Below, piece by piece: positions 1 to 7,532 of a DNA stretch of 64,000 nucleotides. Origin of the DNA: Leptospirales bacterium (GTDB lineage: Bacteria > Spirochaetota > Leptospiria > Leptospirales > Leptospiraceae); assembly GCA_013297885.1 (NCBI GenBank), contig JAAFIR010000028.1, forward strand, positions 1-64,000. Direction: 5' to 3'. Below the pieces are notes generated by a model that worked only from the letters and a program-made list of their open reading frames with translations, was not told where the DNA came from and searched no databases. The translations under genes were made by a program, and so were the position numbers. Positions within the stretch are counted from its first letter, which is position 1; the number at the start of each line of letters is the position of its first letter.

Positions 1-85
1 TAAATTTACCTCGCCTGATTTCTTCCACCACTTTTTTCTGAAACGATTCACTGTATCTTATATACGTAGGACTTACTTTTTCCAT
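1..85 (-). CDS. IS3-like transposase OrfA, N-terminal fragment (runs off window)
   Basis: On the minus strand an ATG at 85-83 is preceded by a strong ribosome binding site (AGGAGGGATAAAA) and opens a frame that leaves the window after about 28 codons. It begins MEKVSPTYIRYSESFQKK and continues VVEEIRRGKF, which resembles the helix-turn-helix start of IS3-type OrfA proteins. Only the N-terminus is visible, so the exact IS family is an inference. Its position next to a 5'-truncated DUF1566 gene supports an insertion sequence. Confidence 0.6.
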   Translation of the reverse strand, partial: MEKVSPTYIRYSESFQKKVVEEIRRGKF

Positions 86-124
86 TTTTATCCCTCCTAT
101 ATTGTCAACTATTTCAGGACAAGA
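1..124 (-). mobile_element. left portion of an insertion sequence
   Basis: The stretch from the OrfA start codon to about 124 lies between the transposase and the point where DUF1566 homology begins. Read inward from the host side it starts TGTCTTGTCCTGAAATAGTT, which has the TG start and position expected of an IS terminal inverted repeat. The other end lies outside the window, so neither the inverted repeat nor a target duplication can be confirmed. Confidence 0.45.
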
Positions 125-399
125 CATCAATTACCTACTGCTCAGGGCTAGCTTTAGCTGGCAGAACATGGAGGTTACCTACAGTCAATGAATTAATAGG
201 AATAGTGGATTATTCCATTGCAACCTAACCTACAATCAATACTTCTATTTTCCCTTCAACAGTTGCTGGCGCTTATTGGAGTTCTACTACCTTCGAAGCT
301 AATACAGCCAATGCGCGGGTTGTCCTTTTCAGTGATGGTCAAGTTGACGCATACCTTAAGACCATTAACAATTATGTACGTTGTATATCCGGACCCTAA
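124..399 (+). pseudogene. DUF1566 (Lcl C-terminal) protein, 3' fragment cut by IS and carrying an in-frame stop
   Basis: The plus-strand frame reads ITYCSGLALAGRTWRLPTVN, then ELIGIVDYSIAT, a TAA at 226-228, and continues in the same frame as PTINTSIFPSTVAGAYWSST up to NYVRCISGP and a stop at 397-399. This is the conserved C-terminal part of DUF1566 (Lcl C-terminal domain) proteins, which are abundant surface or secreted proteins in Leptospira. The N-terminus is replaced by the IS-like sequence, and the internal stop sits where homologues continue without a break. The gene is therefore dead by two independent lesions. Confidence 0.8.
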
Positions 400-403
400 T
401 TCA

Positions 404-449
404 ACACAACACCCCCTCTCCATTGCTGACCAAACAAGGGGGGTTGTGT
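404..449. terminator. G+C-rich hairpin after the DUF1566 remnant
   Basis: ACACAA plus a C5 run at 404-416 pairs with GGGGGG-TTGTGT at 438-449, just after the DUF1566 stop codon. The position suits a transcription terminator, but no T-tract follows the stem on the plus strand. Confidence 0.45.
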
Positions 450-494
450 CGATTGGTCATTTTGGAATAAAAAATTCACCTCATAAAGATTAAT

Positions 495-531
495 CCCCCG
501 ACCCCCTTTGTGATAGGGGGTTGATTTTTGT
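495..531. terminator. second short hairpin with a T-rich tail
   Basis: CCCCCT at 502-507 pairs with AGGGGG at 515-520 and is followed by TTGATTTTTG. It looks like a small rho-independent terminator reading rightward, between the DUF1566 remnant and the RelE remnant. Confidence 0.4.
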
Positions 532-542
532 TGAATTGTTTC

Positions 543-700
543 TTAAATGTTTAGTTCTTTTTGCCGTTTTTTATGCCAAATGGCTAAAACATAAATTTTA
601 TTATTTTGATAAATATAATAAATATCAAATGGGAATCTTTTTAAACTAGTCTTTCTTACTTCTTTAAAAACTTTTGAATAAAAATTTTTCTCAAAACTAC
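543..700 (-). pseudogene. RelE/ParE-family toxin, C-terminal remnant
   Basis: On the minus strand the frame ending at 543-545 reads SFEKNFYSKVFKEVRKTSLK, then RFPFDIYYIYQNNKIYVLAI and WHKKRQKELNI. This matches the C-terminal beta-hairpin region of RelE/ParE toxins (RRFPY...IYY...VLAIxHxxR). There is no N-terminus. The homology stops where the palindromic element at 701-810 begins, and no antitoxin gene is present. This is a truncated, presumably dead toxin gene. Confidence 0.7.
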
Positions 701-810
701 GCGATAGGGATTGAAGCGTTTCCGCATTTGCGGAAGTAGCATAGCTTGGCTCAATGCTGCGAATAACAGCAGGGGGGTAATAGCCCGGTCGCTGCTTGCA
801 ATGAATCGCC
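701..810 (-). repeat. modular palindromic element, copy 1
   Basis: Read on the minus strand it starts GGCGATTCATTG and carries a long variable hairpin region. It then has CTACTTCCGC-AAAT-GCGGAAACGCTTCAATC and ends CCCTATCGC. These are the fixed blocks shared with the copies near 2.6, 11.4, 24.5, 33.6, 35.6, 53.2 and 54.4 kb. It abuts the truncated RelE remnant. Confidence 0.8.
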
Positions 811-817
811 TAAAGTT

Positions 818-2494
818 TTAATTCTTATAAATATCTGTAAACCATTCTGAATAATTTCCAGCATAATCGTGAGCTCGAATTGAAATTAAAATATAACCTA
901 GTTCAGGTTTTAATTTTTTTGGAATTTCTAGTTTTATAAAATTTCGATCTCTATCAAATTGATAAGGATATTTTTCTCCATCTAAGAAAACTTCAAAATT
1001 GGATGAAACTCCTGAGCCTCGATCACTAACTGCATAAAATCTTTCAATCAAGTTTGGATTAGAAATTTCAGGAAGATTATAATAACGATAAATTAAATAA
1101 GGATAATAAATTTCTGGGGGAGAATTATCTTCTAAAATGGAAATGATGCCGAGACGTGAAAATTGAAATCGAATTGGAGATTTTGATTGAACACTTAGTG
1201 GTGACCAACGATTTAAAACAGAATCATAAATATAAAGAGATTGATTTTTGGAATTAAGTTTCGATTTGAACTCTCCAAAAACTTCTCCTTTCCAAGAATA
1301 ATCTGAGGCTGAAATATGATAAGCATCACCAACTGGTTTTAAATTTGGATGAATAATATTTTCTGGCAAAGAAACTTTTTCAATTTGAACAGAACCCTCA
1401 CCAGTAATTTTTGATTTTGAAAAATCTAAACTTAAATTAGAATCATCAGAAATAAATTTTTTTGATATAGAAGAGTTTGCTTTTTTTGAAGTTTCCATTT
1501 TTTTTATATTAAAATTTAGAAACGAAGAATTACTTGAAGCATCTTTTAATTCTATTTTAACAGAAATTTTTTCGCCAGTTTTAAATTCATCCAAATCAAG
1601 TGAATAGGATTCTTTTTTGGAAAATAAATTATAAACATAATATGCAGGACTAAGAGATGATTTATTTGAATCATAAATATCTTCTTTTTCTCTAGATTCA
1701 GAAAAACTCATTTTTTCAAATTTTTTTTCAAAAACTAATTTTTGATTTATATACAATGAATAAGAAAAAATATTATTTTGGTTTTTAGAACTAATTCTAT
1801 CAAAAGCTGCAATTTTTAATTTTAGTTTTCCTGATAATTCAAATTCTTCTTTCTCTTTAAACTCAAAATTCGAAAGTTCAGTTGAAATTAAATTTATTTT
1901 TTTAAAATATCCAGAATCAGATTCCAAAAACAAAGAAAGAAGAGTAGGGGGATTATTATCTTTTTGTTTATAATCTTTGAATATTAGAGGATTGTAATAT
2001 TCTTTTGAGTCGAATAGTTCCAAATGTAAATGAGAAACACCAGAACCAGTTTCACCACTCCTAGCAATATTTTGACCTTTTTTTAAATTAAATTTATCTT
2101 TTGGAAGTTTTACCGAAAAAGAATTATCATTTAACAATAGTAATGCGAGTTTTAAATTTTCTAAATCTTTTACATCAGAAACAAAATCATTTAGATGAGC
2201 ATACTTTGCAGTTAAATTTAATTTTGGTGAATAAATATTTACACTCAATCCATAACCTTTATCTGAATAAGAGATTGAAGAAATATGTCCGTCAAAAACG
2301 GAAAGAATTGGATAACCATTTATTCCATAAGTTTTAAAATCACATCCCATATGCAAATGTGAATTTCTATATTCAGCAAATGTTCCTGAGATTGGAAGTT
2401 TTAATTTCATTGGCCAAATTACATCATCAGTTTTTAATTTATCATCAGAAAATATACTTTGGCTAAATATAATTATAAAAAAGAAATATTTCAT
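818..2494 (-). CDS. secreted M23 family metallopeptidase, 558 aa
   Basis: This is a probable peptidoglycan endopeptidase or LytM-like protein. A signal peptide (MKYFFFIIIFSQSIFS) leads into an M23 domain at about residues 30-165. The zinc motif HxxxD is at H48-D52 (HLHMGCD), a further His is in YAHLND (H100), and the HxH motif is at H155-H157 (SHLHLEL), so the metal site looks complete. About 390 residues follow that I cannot assign; the C-terminus (HDYAGNYSEWF) resembles a beta-sandwich domain. The gene stands alone between two palindromic elements and acts in the periplasm. Whether it cleaves wall or only regulates another hydrolase cannot be told. Confidence 0.85.
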   Translation of the reverse strand: MKYFFFIIIFSQSIFSDDKLKTDDVIWPMKLKLPISGTFAEYRNSHLHMGCDFKTYGINGYPILSVFDGHISSISYSDKGYGLSVNIYSPKLNLTAKYAHLNDFVSDVKDLENLKLALLLLNDNSFSVKLPKDKFNLKKGQNIARSGETGSGVSHLHLELFDSKEYYNPLIFKDYKQKDNNPPTLLSLFLESDSGYFKKINLISTELSNFEFKEKEEFELSGKLKLKIAAFDRISSKNQNNIFSYSLYINQKLVFEKKFEKMSFSESREKEDIYDSNKSSLSPAYYVYNLFSKKESYSLDLDEFKTGEKISVKIELKDASSNSSFLNFNIKKMETSKKANSSISKKFISDDSNLSLDFSKSKITGEGSVQIEKVSLPENIIHPNLKPVGDAYHISASDYSWKGEVFGEFKSKLNSKNQSLYIYDSVLNRWSPLSVQSKSPIRFQFSRLGIISILEDNSPPEIYYPYLIYRYYNLPEISNPNLIERFYAVSDRGSGVSSNFEVFLDGEKYPYQFDRDRNFIKLEIPKKLKPELGYILISIRAHDYAGNYSEWFTDIYKN

Positions 2495-2552
2495 TATACT
2501 AGTTTAAAATTATATTATTTTGAATCAAGTTGGAAAAATTATTATTCAAAGT

Positions 2553-2651
2553 TTGGGCGATTCGAGACAAGTCTCGACCACGCTTTACGCTACTTCTGAA
2601 TCCTCGTGTTAAAACACGTGAATTCAGAAACGCTACAATCGTTATCGCTGA
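2553..2651 (+). repeat. modular palindromic element, copy 2
   Basis: It reads GGGCGATTCGAGAC-AA-GTCTCGA, CCACGCTTTACGCTACTTC, then a second hairpin built on ACACG/CGTGT, then AGAAACGCTACAATCG and TTATCGCTG. It has the same block order as the other copies, with two private hairpin inserts. It lies in the divergent region upstream of both the M23 gene and the GGDEF gene. Confidence 0.8.
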
Positions 2652-2791
2652 TAATCTGAAATTCAAGATATTTTTGTATCTATAAAAATTTTTTAATTTT
2701 TTTGAATCAATTTTTTTTTGAAATAATTTGATTTATAATTATGTAAATTAATTTTTTGTGTAAACAGAATTAATAACATTTAAAACAATCA

Positions 2792-2986
2792 TTAGTTCTT
2801 AAGTTTTTTAAATTTTAATAAATCAAGGTTAGAATTTTCTGAATAAATTTCTTTAGGTCTGATACCAATTAAATTTTTAGAATCTATTTTTCAGTCTTTC
2901 TTATTTAATTCGTTAAATAATTTACCAATTTCTTCAATTGAAGAAAGTTGAATTAATTTCTTCTTGCTTGGAGGATTAAAAAAAAA
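2792..2986 (-). pseudogene. decayed small ORF, family not recognised
   Basis: A minus-strand frame ending at 2792-2794 reads NPPSKKKLIQLSSIEEIGKL, FNELNKKD, a TGA at 2893-2891, then KIDSKNLIGIRPKEIYSENS and NLDLLKFKKLKN. The stop falls inside an otherwise coherent protein-like sequence and no start codon precedes it. It loosely recalls a helix-hairpin-helix pathogenicity-locus type domain, but I do not recognise it firmly. It is probably the tail of a lost gene. Confidence 0.4.
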
Positions 2987-3027
2987 TTAATAGAGCCAAG
3001 AACATTAATTTACTTGATTTGTGATAA

Positions 3028-4047
3028 ATGACTGAATTAGATAAAGAAAATGAGATTATATATCTCAGAAAATTATTAAAAGCTTATGAAAAAATTTCAA
3101 AGCTAAGTAAATATGAATTATCAGAAGCACAAAAAAAGATTTCAGCTTATGAACTAGTTAGTAATTTATCAGAGGATGAAATTTTAAAATTTAACAACTC
3201 CATGGAAAGCATAAAAAATAAATCCAACTCGATAACAGAAGAAATTATTAAAATTTTAGATGAAGATATAAATTCAGGTGTTGAAATTTGGATTAGAATT
3301 GAAGAGCTAGCAAAAAAAAATTCAGATAATTTTTACTCAGATTTATTTTACATAATAACAAATTTGGACTTAAGCGAAGATGAAGCTAAAATTATGTGGG
3401 AAGATATTTACAAACATACCCAAGAAATTTCTTCCAAACTCGGACGTTTAATTAGTTTTAGAGTTGGTCTCTTGGATTATATTTTAGAAAAAAATCGAGT
3501 TATAAAAAATCCAAAAATTATTGAGTTGCATTTTTTTGATTCAATGATTAAAAATTCAATTGTAGATGAATTGACTGATGTTTATAATAAAAGATATTTT
3601 AATTTATCTTATAGGAAAGAAATTAAAAGAGCTAAAAGATACAACCGCCCAATTTCCATTTTTGTTTTTGATATTGATAATTTTAAAAAACTAAATGATA
3701 CTTTTGGTCATCTTAAAGGAGATCAAGTTTTAAAACTTGTTGGTGATGTTTTAAAATCATGTTTTAGAGTTGAGGATACGATTTGTAGAGTTGGAGGTGA
3801 AGAATTTGCTGTAATTCTTCCTGAAATTAGTCTAGAAAATTCAATCACTCCTTGTAAAAGATTTGCTATAAAGCTTTCAGAACTTTCTAAAGAAATTGAA
3901 AATATTGAAGTAACCATTAGTGGAGGTATCAGTGAATATCCGAGACATGGAGAAAATCTAGAAGAGCTTTATGCAAAAGCAGATACTGCATTATATAAAG
4001 TTAAAAATGCAGGAAAAAATAATATTCTTTGCTTTGAAACAATCTAA
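3028..4047 (+). CDS. diguanylate cyclase (GGDEF domain), 339 aa
   Basis: It makes cyclic di-GMP from two GTP. Residues 1-165 are helical with predicted coiled coil and no transmembrane segment, so the enzyme is cytosolic. The GGDEF domain spans about 172-339, with ELTDVYNKRYF at its start, FDIDNFKKLND carrying the metal Asp, and the active-site signature GGEEF at 256-260. RVED at 247-250 lies five residues before the signature and forms an intact inhibitory I-site, so product feedback is expected. The N-terminal half is probably the sensor or dimerisation part, of unknown ligand. It meets the next gene tail to tail with a 4-base overlap. Confidence 0.92.
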   Translation: MTELDKENEIIYLRKLLKAYEKISKLSKYELSEAQKKISAYELVSNLSEDEILKFNNSMESIKNKSNSITEEIIKILDEDINSGVEIWIRIEELAKKNSDNFYSDLFYIITNLDLSEDEAKIMWEDIYKHTQEISSKLGRLISFRVGLLDYILEKNRVIKNPKIIELHFFDSMIKNSIVDELTDVYNKRYFNLSYRKEIKRAKRYNRPISIFVFDIDNFKKLNDTFGHLKGDQVLKLVGDVLKSCFRVEDTICRVGGEEFAVILPEISLENSITPCKRFAIKLSELSKEIENIEVTISGGISEYPRHGENLEELYAKADTALYKVKNAGKNNILCFETI

Positions 4048-4541
4048 GGAGAATTAGGGACAATTTGTTTATTTGTTTGTGACGGGGCTTGTGGATTTGA
4101 ATATTCATTATAAGGTAAATCGTTTACTCTGGTATTGCAACCAAGTGTGATGCTTGTATCTCTACATTTATCATAACATGCATTCCTTCTAGCATCAACA
4201 AAACTAGAAGTAAAAAAATAAAATGTTGTTGAATAAGGATTTTCTTCTCTACATTTTTCTACACAATTATCCAAATTTTGATTACATGCTTCAAGAGTTG
4301 CTACAAAATTTTTTTGAAAAGTGTAAGAGTTTGAATTTGAATCAGAAGAATTTTGTTTTGTAGATTTAATTATTTCTGCTTTAGATAAATTTCCATTATG
4401 AGCAGTTTTATAGTCTTCAACTTCAGATTTTTTTGGATTAGCTGAAAGAATTTGATTCCAATCAACTGCTAAAGTACAATTTGAAATTAGTGAAAGAACT
4501 AAACAGACTCTGTATTTAAAGTTTGTTCTATAAATTTTAAT
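4044..4541 (-). CDS. cysteine-rich lipoprotein, apparent ATT start, 165 aa
   Basis: The open frame extends well upstream of any ATG, GTG or TTG and gives a good lipoprotein signal: basic n-region (KIYRTNFKYR), hydrophobic VCLVLSLISN, then lipobox Cys. The only plausible initiator is ATT at 4541-4539, preceded at 6-base spacing by a perfect AGGAGG. A shorter TTG start at 4274 would discard the signal peptide. The mature protein is polar, with a cysteine-rich C-terminal half (ACNQNLDNCVEKCREE, ACYDKCRD, LGCNT) that suggests disulfides. The gene overlaps the end of the upstream FHA gene by 43 bases. Function is unknown. Confidence 0.6.
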   Translation of the reverse strand: MKIYRTNFKYRVCLVLSLISNCTLAVDWNQILSANPKKSEVEDYKTAHNGNLSKAEIIKSTKQNSSDSNSNSYTFQKNFVATLEACNQNLDNCVEKCREENPYSTTFYFFTSSFVDARRNACYDKCRDTSITLGCNTRVNDLPYNEYSNPQAPSQTNKQIVPNSP

Positions 4542-4933
4542 GGAACTCCTCCTATTAAAATCACATCATTATTTTCTAATTTATACATTACTGATGTATT
4601 TAATTTTGAACCATTTAAATAAGTTCCATTTAAAGAATTGTTATCAATAACGTAAAATTTTCCATTTCGTTTTTTGATAAAAGCATGTGAACGGCTAACT
4701 TTTTTAGAATTGAGTAATATTTTTTTTGAATTATCATCTCGACCAAGTTCATATTTATTTGCAACCAAAGCCACAAGTTCTTCATCTACTGTGCCTTCTG
4801 CAATTGAAAGATTTGCCATGGCTTTTTTATTTTTTAAATATTGCCAAATACATATTCCCAACCCAATTAATATTAATCCAATTAGTAAGTATAAAATATC
4901 GTATTTAGGAAAAATAATTTGTTCGGGTTTCAT
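4499..4933 (-). CDS. membrane-anchored FHA domain protein, 144 aa
   Basis: An N-terminal transmembrane helix (YLLIGLILIGLGICIW, about residues 15-33) is followed by a forkhead-associated domain at about 58-135. The domain carries the expected GRDD, SRSHA and NGTYLNG motifs that contact phosphothreonine. FHA domains read Ser/Thr phosphorylation, so this is likely a membrane-tethered phospho-dependent adaptor. No Ser/Thr kinase gene is seen nearby. Its last codons contain the ribosome binding site and start of the next lipoprotein gene, which suggests coupled expression. Confidence 0.88.
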   Translation of the reverse strand: MKPEQIIFPKYDILYLLIGLILIGLGICIWQYLKNKKAMANLSIAEGTVDEELVALVANKYELGRDDNSKKILLNSKKVSRSHAFIKKRNGKFYVIDNNSLNGTYLNGSKLNTSVMYKLENNDVILIGGVPLKFIEQTLNTESV

Positions 4934-5102
4934 TTTTTGGTATTATAGAAAATGTTACAATTTAATCAAGTAGTTTTTTTCACTATCAAAGTTTTTAGAA
5001 TCTCTTCAAAAAGATATTAAACAATAAAATTTTTAGCTTGCAAATTATTCAATTTAAAATTATTTTATAATATATGTTTAATTTTTGTGTTCTGGTAACT
5101 AT

Positions 5103-5438
5103 ATGGAAATGATTGAAAGAGAAGTTGGTATTGTTCAAATAATTGATGTAATTGGTGAAGTTGATCTATACAACACTAAAGAAATTAAAGATTTGATAGA
5201 TGAAAAAATCAAACAAGGTAAATATAATATTCTTCTAAATTTAGCAAAAGTTCCATTTATGGATTCATCTGGAATTGGTACTTTAGTAACAGGAATGTAC
5301 CGTTTAAAAAAATACCAAGGCTCTCTTAAAATTGTAAACATTGTTGGTTCAGTTGCGAAAGTTTTTAAAATGACAGGTATGGACACACACCTGGAAATAT
5401 TTGATATTGAGGATGATGCAATCAAATCATTCAGCTAA
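5103..5438 (+). CDS. STAS-domain anti-sigma factor antagonist, 111 aa
   Basis: A single STAS domain covers the whole protein. The signature VPFMDSSGIGTL holds the Ser pair at residues 55-56; the second Ser corresponds to the site that anti-sigma kinases phosphorylate in SpoIIAA/RsbV proteins. I chose the ATG at 5103 over an upstream TTG at 5085 because homologues begin just before the first strand. The stop codon TAA is directly followed by the ATG of the next gene, so the two are co-translated. It probably takes part in a partner-switching cascade, but the partner kinase is not in this window. Confidence 0.9.
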   Translation: MEMIEREVGIVQIIDVIGEVDLYNTKEIKDLIDEKIKQGKYNILLNLAKVPFMDSSGIGTLVTGMYRLKKYQGSLKIVNIVGSVAKVFKMTGMDTHLEIFDIEDDAIKSFS

Positions 5439-6476
5439 ATGAAATTTTTTTTATTAATACTAGCTTTCATTCTTTTTAATTGCTCAAATAAAACTGGTGA
5501 AAAAGAAAAGCAATTAAAACAAACTCTTATTTATCAAATTTTATTTAGAACAAATCCTCCTTCAACTGCAGATTTTATGGCTAGGATTTATTATTTAAAT
5601 CCATTAATAAAAGCTGGAACTAATCTCAATTTAGATTTTGTAAATATTGCTACCGTGAATTCCAATCCAACAAAAAAAAAAATTATTTTTGTTCATGGTT
5701 GGGATATCACTGACAGAGATACAAAACTATTACCCTCTGAGTCAGATTTAAAAAATAGAATTATCAATGATAATTGGTCTAATTTTATTCGCACAACTCT
5801 TTTTGATAATATTTTAACTATTAAGTCTTATGATATTTATCTTTTTGATTATCTCACTTCAAATGGTGTTGATCAAAATGGAAAAAGATTTAGACAACGA
5901 ATGGATGAAATTTTTTCTAAAGAAACAAATACAGTTGTGATTCATGGTCATTCTATGGGTGGACTAATCACCAGATTTGCATTATATGAAGGTGAACGTC
6001 CAGCTTACTTAAATCGAATCATTACAACTGGCACACCTTATCATGGCTCACCTTGGGCGAGTAAAGAATTTACAGGAGATAAAAATGTAATTGGAAGTAT
6101 CTCTGGATTTTTAACTGATACAAATGGTGGTAGAGATTTGGCTTATGATAATTTTGATAATAAATTATTAGGCTCAAGTAATTCAAAATTAACTACAATT
6201 AATCAAAAAAAAGATAGAGATAATTTAATTTACACATATCATTCTTCTATGACAAGTTCCACCACAGATGCAGGTGCATCTTCACCTGGGCTAAGTCTTG
6301 GTTGTCCAATTCTTGGGGTAAATTTTTCTCCATCAGATTGTATAGTGACACGTGACTCTGCAATTCTATCAGGAAATACAATGGGATTAACACGTGATAT
6401 GGGTAGATATGATCATTTAGATATTAAGTTAGTTATTCCAAGTATTAGAGATTTATTTTATAATGATTTACCTTGA
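5439..6476 (+). CDS. lipase/esterase-like lipoprotein (alpha/beta hydrolase), 345 aa
   Basis: The N-terminus (MKFFLLILAFILFNC) is a lipoprotein signal with Cys15 as the lipidated residue. The alpha/beta-hydrolase fold is shown by the oxyanion strand KKIIFVHGWD and the nucleophile elbow GHSMGG at 170-175 with Ser172. A late His in GRYDHLDIKLV is a good candidate for the catalytic His. PYHGSPWAS after the elbow is typical of triacylglycerol-lipase-like proteins. Substrate is unknown; it would act at the membrane surface or periplasm. It starts immediately after the STAS stop codon and overlaps the next gene by 4 bases. Confidence 0.82.
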   Translation: MKFFLLILAFILFNCSNKTGEKEKQLKQTLIYQILFRTNPPSTADFMARIYYLNPLIKAGTNLNLDFVNIATVNSNPTKKKIIFVHGWDITDRDTKLLPSESDLKNRIINDNWSNFIRTTLFDNILTIKSYDIYLFDYLTSNGVDQNGKRFRQRMDEIFSKETNTVVIHGHSMGGLITRFALYEGERPAYLNRIITTGTPYHGSPWASKEFTGDKNVIGSISGFLTDTNGGRDLAYDNFDNKLLGSSNSKLTTINQKKDRDNLIYTYHSSMTSSTTDAGASSPGLSLGCPILGVNFSPSDCIVTRDSAILSGNTMGLTRDMGRYDHLDIKLVIPSIRDLFYNDLP

Positions 6477-7453
6477 AAAAATTCAGACATATTTATATTG
6501 AAGAAGAAATTTTAAATCACCCTAAAACAATTTCTATTTTAGAAAAAAATCCAAATTCACAAAAGATCATCATAAAAAACTATAAAACTTTTTTTAACAG
6601 AGCAAATCAAAATTTTCAAATTCAAAAACAAGATATGAAATTAATTTTAGCAAAAAAAAAAGATAATTTTTTATATGATGGTTCAGATTTTTCAAATAAT
6701 TTTGGGAATAAAAATTTTTATTATAATACATTGATTTTGAATTGTGTGTACAATTGTGAATATTGTTACTTACAAGGAATGTTTAATTCTGGAAATATTG
6801 TTATTTTTGTGAACATAGAAGATTTTTTTTCTAGCACAAAATTAAAGTTAAACGATGATATGTTTTTATGTATTTCTTATGAAACAGATCTATTGGCTTT
6901 TGAAGAATTAACAGGATTTGTAAGAGAATGGATTTTATTTAGCTATGATTTTTCCAATTTGAAAATTGAACTAAGAACTAAATCAAATTTATTTAACCAA
7001 ATTTCCGATTTAAAACCTAACCCAAATTTTATACTCGCATGGACTTTGTCTCCAGAAATTGTAATTAAATTACATGAAGAAAAAACTCCCACTCTAAATC
7101 GTAGAATAGAATCTATTCAAGAAGCAATTAAACTTGGTTGGTCAGTGCGTATTTGTCTAGACCCAATTTTACATTTTGAAAATTGGAAATTCGAATATAC
7201 AAATTTAATTAAAATCATTTTTGAAAAAATTGAAATAGACAAACTTCTAGATATCAGTATTGGAACTTTTAGAATAAACAAAGATTTTTTAAAAAAGATG
7301 AAAAAATTAAGACCAGATTCCAAAATTTTACATTACCCATTTCAGTTAGAAAATGAAGCTACATATAAAAAAACAAAAAAAGATGAAATTTTATTTGAGC
7401 TAAAACAGATTTTGATTCAAAAATTTAGTGAGGAAAAAATTTATTTATCTTAA
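6473..7453 (+). CDS. radical SAM protein of the spore-photoproduct-lyase family, 326 aa
   Basis: A CxxxCxxC iron-sulfur motif at C91, C95 and C98 (CVYNCEYCYLQG), the order and the length match the SPL-like radical SAM family. Members cleave S-adenosylmethionine; true SPL repairs a thymine photodimer. The region that in SPL carries the hydrogen-donating Cys reads SYETDLLAFEELT here, and a Tyr appears to take the Cys position, so DNA-repair activity is doubtful. The start is a TTG inside the TTGA overlap with the lipase stop codon. It shares its operon with the STAS and lipase genes. Confidence 0.72.
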   Translation: MKKFRHIYIEEEILNHPKTISILEKNPNSQKIIIKNYKTFFNRANQNFQIQKQDMKLILAKKKDNFLYDGSDFSNNFGNKNFYYNTLILNCVYNCEYCYLQGMFNSGNIVIFVNIEDFFSSTKLKLNDDMFLCISYETDLLAFEELTGFVREWILFSYDFSNLKIELRTKSNLFNQISDLKPNPNFILAWTLSPEIVIKLHEEKTPTLNRRIESIQEAIKLGWSVRICLDPILHFENWKFEYTNLIKIIFEKIEIDKLLDISIGTFRINKDFLKKMKKLRPDSKILHYPFQLENEATYKKTKKDEILFELKQILIQKFSEEKIYLS

Positions 7454-7532
7454 AGATATATGCAGCTGTTTAACTTCTTTTTTTTTACCACAAAGAATTA
7501 TAATATTTGGTTTATTTATCATTTAGGTTATA

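Noticed and set aside
218-493. 91-codon plus-strand frame
   Set aside because: It is a shadow of the DUF1566 remnant in another frame and reads into the hairpins; it has no ribosome site and no family.
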